DNA from: an uncultured Ruminococcus sp.
GTDB lineage: Bacteria > Bacillota > Clostridia > Oscillospirales > Ruminococcaceae
DNA length: 64,000 nt
Direction of reading: 5' to 3'
Assembly: GCA_902780505.1 (NCBI GenBank)
Contig: CACZFN010000015.1
Location: 1-64,000, forward strand
Under the pieces are notes generated by a model. That model saw nothing but the letters and a program-made list of their open reading frames with translations. It was not told the DNA's origin and searched no databases. Shown piece after piece: positions 59,583 to 64,000 of the stretch (position 1 is its first letter; every line of letters starts with the position of its first letter). The translations under genes and the position numbers were made by a program.

Positions 59583-60737
59583 ATGAGAAAAATCACAAAC
59601 AAAAACGAGGCTCTAAACGAGCTTATCAGAGGTAAGGAAAACGTATATTATATCGGTGACGAGTCGGCTTTGAACGAGTATATCCGTATATCCAAGGACT
59701 CGATGAATATGCTGATAACTTCAGTCATAGAAAGCGAGGCAGCAATGCGTGGGTGCTTGGATATATATACGCTTTTGTCGGGTCAGGAAGAAACCAAAGG
59801 AGAGAAAGAGCGCAGGTGTTTAGAAATAGCTGATGTGCTGATTATATATGACATTGACACTATGTCGCAGTCTGATTTCGGTACTTTATATACGCTTAAA
59901 AGAATGTGCAGCCGCTTTCCTCGCCTTATAATCGTAGGCGATGTTTTAAGCTATATCGGCTTGGGCAGCAACTATTATTCTTCGCCAATTCAGGCAGGTG
60001 AATGGGATAGTTTTGCCTTTACCGAAATTGACCTGCGTAAAAAGCGTTTGGATATAGAGCTTGAAGAAAAGCTTGAATCTCTGCGTATGGGCGATAAATC
60101 AGTCATATCTTGGCTGAACGCAAACTGCAAGGCAGGCGATGAGCCTATAAAATTGGTTATGTCAACTCATAAAGCATATGAATATTCTTTGGAATGCTAT
60201 AATAAGTCAAAAAAATATACGTCTGAATATGAGGGTGTTATAAGCGGCAACTTTTATGAGGAAGATATGCCGACGTTCCCGAATCTTTGCCTATATATGG
60301 GGCAAAGAGTTATGTTCGTTGACAATGACCCTAACGGCAGTTATATGCGTGGTGATGTTGGATATATAACCGGGCTTTATACCGGCGAGGTGCATATAAC
60401 CATGAATGACGAGGTCGTAAAAGTCAGGGCGGTAACGTGGCATAAATACAAGCCCGACTATATTTTAAACGAGCTTTTTGAGGAAGAGTTGGTTTTAAAG
60501 GATGTTGCAGAATTCTCGCAATTGCCTATAATTCCGGCAGATATGATCTCATACAGAATGAGCCGAGGGGTGAGATTTGACAGTATTGAGTTTAGCCCGA
60601 TAACGAAATATGAGGGCGAGTTTTATAACTATATAAGCCATGCAAAAAGTCGTAACGGTATCAAGCTGACAACAAAAATCAGCGAGGAAGATATCAAGAT
60701 AAACAAAGATGTAATCGAGTGTTATCTTGATTCGTAA
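59583..60737 (+). CDS. PIF1/RecD-helicase-like protein lacking the P-loop (module gene A, copy 2)
   Basis: 384 residues, same length as copy 1 and by eye about five residues in six identical; substitutions are spread out and mostly conservative. The missing P-loop, the DID motif (LIIYDIDTMSQ) and VGDVLSYIGLG are shared, so the loss predates the duplication. AGGAGG lies 8-9 bases before the ATG at 59583. An in-frame upstream ATG at 59499 would add 28 residues encoded through the hairpin. Retention of two intact copies suggests selection, perhaps with different partners. Confidence 0.6.
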   Translation: MRKITNKNEALNELIRGKENVYYIGDESALNEYIRISKDSMNMLITSVIESEAAMRGCLDIYTLLSGQEETKGEKERRCLEIADVLIIYDIDTMSQSDFGTLYTLKRMCSRFPRLIIVGDVLSYIGLGSNYYSSPIQAGEWDSFAFTEIDLRKKRLDIELEEKLESLRMGDKSVISWLNANCKAGDEPIKLVMSTHKAYEYSLECYNKSKKYTSEYEGVISGNFYEEDMPTFPNLCLYMGQRVMFVDNDPNGSYMRGDVGYITGLYTGEVHITMNDEVVKVRAVTWHKYKPDYILNELFEEELVLKDVAEFSQLPIIPADMISYRMSRGVRFDSIEFSPITKYEGEFYNYISHAKSRNGIKLTTKISEEDIKINKDVIECYLDS

Positions 60738-60746
60738 GGAAAAATG

Positions 60747-60767
60747 AGGGGCTGAAAATGCCCCTCA
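60747..60767 (+). promoter_or_regulatory. Intergenic hairpin between module genes A and B, copy 2
   Basis: GAGGGGC-TGAAAAT-GCCCCTC, as in copy 1 (loop differs by one base). Confidence 0.6.
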
Positions 60768-60795
60768 AATTTATAAATGGAAGGAGTTTTGATTT

Positions 60796-62304
60796 ATGGG
60801 AATATACATATACGGCGAAATAGCACCAACAAAAATTGATAAGAAGTCTTGGGGGAGAACATACGAGGATACGTTAAAACTTGTCAGCTACGGACAGCTT
60901 GCCGAGTGCGAATATAAATATATAAATGGCATGAAAATACCTTGTATCGTTCCGACAACCGAAAAGGACAATCATTGGACTGCTACGGGTGATATGGTTG
61001 CAGGAAAATGTATAGAAAAATTTAGTTTATACAGAGATATATCGCACTATACGGCAATGGATATGGCTATACAAAATCCTGCGCTTGAACTTTTATATAA
61101 TAGGAAAGTCAGAGATAAAAAGCTTGACGATATGTTCAGCCTATATTTCTGCAACAAAACGCAGGGCAACAATCCGCATATGATCTTGTTATCTGTCGCC
61201 TGCGTGATAACAAATGATTTTCCCGAGGCGGCAATTGTTCATGGGGATATAACTCACGCACAATGCGTTAATGCTTGCGAGTTGGCGGAAAAGGTTTTGG
61301 GGCGTAGAATAAATTTGCCGTTGCAATATGACCACGAAAGATTATATTCTGCGCTTATAAATGAGGGATATACGGAATATGATTTGTTTAAGCGTTTTTA
61401 TTCTATATATACGGGCTGGGCAAATAAAGCGTATATCGAATTTATACATAATAAATTTCCTGAAGAATACTTTATATCTTATTATAAAGAAAAAATCAAT
61501 TCTTGGCCGTTGGATATAGTCGCAAAAGAGTGGCTTGAAAGAGGGCTGTCGCTTGAAGGGCTATTTGATGTATATAAGTCGTTGTATTCCGGAAATTCGG
61601 CTTTGCAAACGCTTATAGATATAATGATTGCAGGGCAGGTTCATATAAAGGAAAAAACGGTGTATGATTTTACGGAGAAAAGCGAATATAACGAAATTCC
61701 CGATGATGTATCTATGTTGTTTGCACGGTTTATGGCTAAACTGACCGGCTATAGCAGATATATAATTGATGCGTATATTCCGCTGAAAGAACTCAAAGCG
61801 AAATTTATATCTGCCTTTCCGAGCTACGATGTGAGGGGTATGTTTGATAATGCGCTAACCGATAACGGAAATACAAAAGTTGAGGAATTGTATAATCAGG
61901 TATTTGATTTAAGTAATGAGCTTGAAAAGAAAGCTTACGATATATCCGATTTGCGGAATTTATACCTTTGGAACAAGTCAAAGACGGTCGAGCCAATGCT
62001 TTGGAACAAAATGCTTGAACTCGTGAGAACTGCCGATGAGCTTGGGTGTGAGGCGGTATCGGGCTTGCTTAAAAAGCCTGAAAAAAGGCTTGCATATATC
62101 TGCGAGAATCTTGCAAAGTATTATGCTTTGCCGGAGAAACTTGCGGAGAAAATCTTATCAAGATATACAGATGATGATTTTATCGCTAAATATATCGGGC
62201 TTTTGGGTATGCCGTTTGATGAGCTGGATACGCATAAAATGTGTTATGTTTTGATGATGAATGAAAAGTTGCTGGATAGGCTTGTTGAGGAAGTGAGAGG
62301 ATAA
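60796..62304 (+). CDS. Unrecognised 502-residue protein (module gene B, copy 2)
   Basis: Paralogue of the 55059 gene, collinear with one residue less (in RKVRDKKLDDMF). The most conserved stretches are the N-terminal MGIYIYGE..APT.IDKK, NHWxxTGDMxAGKCIEK, DDMFSLYFCNKTQGxNPHMILL, HGDITHAQC, and the middle helical block SLYSGNSALQTLIDIMI. The region ~355-400 is the most divergent, which might be a specificity surface. GGAAGGAG precedes the ATG. 58 bp after gene A. Confidence 0.6.
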   Translation: MGIYIYGEIAPTKIDKKSWGRTYEDTLKLVSYGQLAECEYKYINGMKIPCIVPTTEKDNHWTATGDMVAGKCIEKFSLYRDISHYTAMDMAIQNPALELLYNRKVRDKKLDDMFSLYFCNKTQGNNPHMILLSVACVITNDFPEAAIVHGDITHAQCVNACELAEKVLGRRINLPLQYDHERLYSALINEGYTEYDLFKRFYSIYTGWANKAYIEFIHNKFPEEYFISYYKEKINSWPLDIVAKEWLERGLSLEGLFDVYKSLYSGNSALQTLIDIMIAGQVHIKEKTVYDFTEKSEYNEIPDDVSMLFARFMAKLTGYSRYIIDAYIPLKELKAKFISAFPSYDVRGMFDNALTDNGNTKVEELYNQVFDLSNELEKKAYDISDLRNLYLWNKSKTVEPMLWNKMLELVRTADELGCEAVSGLLKKPEKRLAYICENLAKYYALPEKLAEKILSRYTDDDFIAKYIGLLGMPFDELDTHKMCYVLMMNEKLLDRLVEEVRG

Positions 62305-62311
62305 AGATTTA

Positions 62312-62353
62312 GCCCCCGTTCTTACCTTAAGGGTAGGAGCGGGGGCGGTTTTA
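62312..62353 (+). terminator. Terminator of module copy 2
   Basis: GCCCCCGTTCTTACC / GGGTAGGAGCGGGGGC around TTAA, then GGTTTTATT. Confidence 0.8.
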
Positions 62354-62543
62354 TTAGTTGCTGTTTGATTTATCGTATATCCGGTCACAAGATATATCTG
62401 CTTATTATTCGCTATACTTCTCAGCTCATAACATATCTTTGAGGATTTGTCAACACGCCAACAGCTTTGTAAAATAAAATTTACAAAATATAAATATAAT
62501 ATAAATATTTTGCTGATATCTCTTGTTATCGGCAGATGTTTAT

Positions 62544-64000
62544 TTATTTCACCTTGATTTTCTTTACCTCTGAATATCCGCTATAATACTTAGTGCCGTT
62601 TACTGTCTTGTATGTGCGTACCTTTACATAATAAGTCTTGCCCTTTGTGAGCTTTGAGATAGTCTTAGATGTACCGCTTGCGTTGACGGATTTTGTTGTC
62701 GCTTTTGTAAACTTGCTCGATGTCGAATAAGTAATCTTATATCCCGTAACGCCCGATACCTTTGTATAAGTTGCTTTGAGCTGCTTTGTCCTGGGACTTG
62801 TCAACCTGCTTAGTGTGGTTTTCTTGGGGCATATCTTGAAGGTCGCCTTGACTGTGCCTGTATATGCGCCCTTGCCTTTTATTGTAACTGTTGCAGTACC
62901 TATAGCCTTGTTGTTCTTATAGCTTACCGTGTAGTCTGTGCCCGATTTGAGAGTTTTGCTGCCGAGCTTTACTGTTGGGGTCTGAGTAATAGCTTTGCCG
63001 GTGTAGTATTTGTTTTTTATACCGCTGACTGTAGCTTTCGCTATTGATTTTGATGTGCTGATAAAACTAATGCTGTATTTATTCGCATACTTTTCGGCTG
63101 CTGAACCTTTCGGCGCATAAATAGTTGCATAGTAAACGTGTGATTCATCGCCTATCCAATAACTGCCTGTCCACACTATATCTTTGCCGATGGTTTTTAC
63201 AGATGCAGGAAGCGTCAGCTTTTCAAGTGTCTTGCTATAACTGAATGCCTCATCACCTATAGATTTAACTCCGCTGCTTACAACAACTTCGGTAAGGTTT
63301 TCAAAGCCTGTAAATCCATTTTTCGGAATAGATGTCACAGTGCCTTTTATCACTATCTTCTTGATCTTGGGAGCAATAGCCTCCCAAGGACTTCTTGCCA
63401 AATAGTGTGATGACCAGCCGATATCGGAAAGTGAAGGATGATATATCTCATCTATAGCAGCGTCCATATCACCGCTCCCTGATACTGTGAGCACAGAATC
63501 TTTGACCGACCACGTCACATTTTTTCCTGCGATACGATAGACCTTTTTGCTGAAAGCACCACTATCTGAATTTATGGTATAAAAGTCAACACAAGTGCTG
63601 TTTGATGCATAATACACGATCTTTTTGCCCTTGACTACAGGGTGGCACTCAGAAATTGCAGCTTTCGCCGTAAACTCCTTGCTGAGCTTGTTTCCCAAGC
63701 CGTCAATGAACATATAATGCAGCTTATTGTAGGATAACGTATCATTCAAGTCGCTTGCTGTTTCATCGCCTGTGTATTCCTGCTCCTCCCATGTCACAAG
63801 GAAACGGTCATCATTTATCTTTGTAAGGTTGAGCCCGATAAATGACTTTGAGTTACCCGAATAATTTGTAAGCCATTTTATCTTGGTATCGCTTCCGTCA
63901 TGATCGCTGAAAGGTGTTATTGTAAGGTAAATATTGTGAGCTGTTTTGTCATCAATGCTGTCATATTTAGTCTGGTCAATAGATGTTCCTATACCGAGGA
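62544..64000 (-). CDS. BspA-type leucine-rich-repeat surface protein, C-terminal part
   Basis: The frame is open to the right edge of the window, so the N-terminus is missing. Visible: a ~120-residue region, then VLTVSGSGDMD and LRR_5/BspA-like repeats (FENLTEVVVSSGVKSIGDEAF, KTLEKLTLPASVKTIGKDIV, YAPKGSAAEKYA), one YTG-type repeat (KYYTGKAITQ...GTDYTVSYKNN) like those at 45.7 kb, and a C-terminal fibronectin-III-like domain (KATYTKVSGVTGYKITYSTS...VRTYKTVNGTKYYSGYSEVKKIKV). Such proteins are secreted and bind host or bacterial surfaces. No anchor is seen at this end. The 62354-62543 gap holds nothing else. Confidence 0.85.
   Translation of the reverse strand, partial: LGIGTSIDQTKYDSIDDKTAHNIYLTITPFSDHDGSDTKIKWLTNYSGNSKSFIGLNLTKINDDRFLVTWEEQEYTGDETASDLNDTLSYNKLHYMFIDGLGNKLSKEFTAKAAISECHPVVKGKKIVYYASNSTCVDFYTINSDSGAFSKKVYRIAGKNVTWSVKDSVLTVSGSGDMDAAIDEIYHPSLSDIGWSSHYLARSPWEAIAPKIKKIVIKGTVTSIPKNGFTGFENLTEVVVSSGVKSIGDEAFSYSKTLEKLTLPASVKTIGKDIVWTGSYWIGDESHVYYATIYAPKGSAAEKYANKYSISFISTSKSIAKATVSGIKNKYYTGKAITQTPTVKLGSKTLKSGTDYTVSYKNNKAIGTATVTIKGKGAYTGTVKATFKICPKKTTLSRLTSPRTKQLKATYTKVSGVTGYKITYSTSSKFTKATTKSVNASGTSKTISKLTKGKTYYVKVRTYKTVNGTKYYSGYSEVKKIKVK

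Noticed and set aside
43219..64000. Conjugative element (ICE) as the full explanation of the right part
   Set aside because: A RepA-type initiator and recombinases are present, but no relaxase, coupling protein or conjugation genes are seen in the window.
43233..64000. A 5' half of sigK inside the window
   Set aside because: No frame on either strand shows sigma region 2 motifs; it must lie outside if it exists.

Overview
The window looks like a chromosomal segment of a Ruminococcus-like gut Firmicute (Oscillospiraceae). Evidence: the hrcA-grpE-dnaK-dnaJ operon with a CIRCE operator, MurT/GatD, a pyruvate:ferredoxin oxidoreductase, small flavodoxins, sortase-type and BspA-type surface proteins, and many near-consensus sigma-A promoters (TTGACA-17-TATAAT). 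Species cannot be fixed from the sequence alone.

Left part (1-24.9 kb): the end of a repetitive wall-anchored protein; a flavodoxin; a three-gene operon of two bacterial dynamin-like GTPases around an M48-like protein that has lost its zinc-binding histidines; a gap with two candidate non-coding RNAs (7.17-7.57 kb); an ECF sigma factor with its membrane partner; nifJ; a second flavoprotein; xylulokinase; an LCP wall-polymer ligase with an unusual Asp/Asn/Gly-rich tail; a membrane diguanylate cyclase translationally coupled to a sugar-binding lipoprotein; and an AraC regulator followed by an anchored GH59 glycosidase.

Middle part (25-42.8 kb): a tRNA-Gly(CCC), then a repeat-rich stretch with a broken membrane-protein gene; a Q/N-rich protein; a MarR-controlled heterodimeric ABC exporter; a 230-bp palindromic element; an orphan promoter/operator; a pyridoxamine-oxidase-fold protein; a ZIP transporter; the heat-shock operon; a lipoprotein; an ADP-ribosylglycohydrolase; and murT-gatD. 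Five copies of one intergenic repeat family lie between 15.8 and 33.1 kb.

Right part (42.8-64 kb) is accessory DNA. It begins where a sporulation sigma-K gene is cut: only the 3' half is present, and a large serine recombinase abuts it, its stop codon lying in an AATGA sequence like the one used by the B. subtilis skin element. The 5' half is not in the window, so if this is a skin-like intervening element it is at least 20.8 kb long. Cargo includes an orphan VbhA-type antitoxin with a toxin stub, a Fic protein, surface proteins, a RepA-like replication initiator with a structured leader, a tyrosine recombinase, an IS66 relic, and a duplicated two-gene module. The first module gene resembles a PIF1-type helicase without a P-loop; the second is unrecognised. 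Both copies sit behind the same attenuator-like leader. This module and the split sigK are the best candidates for new biology here.
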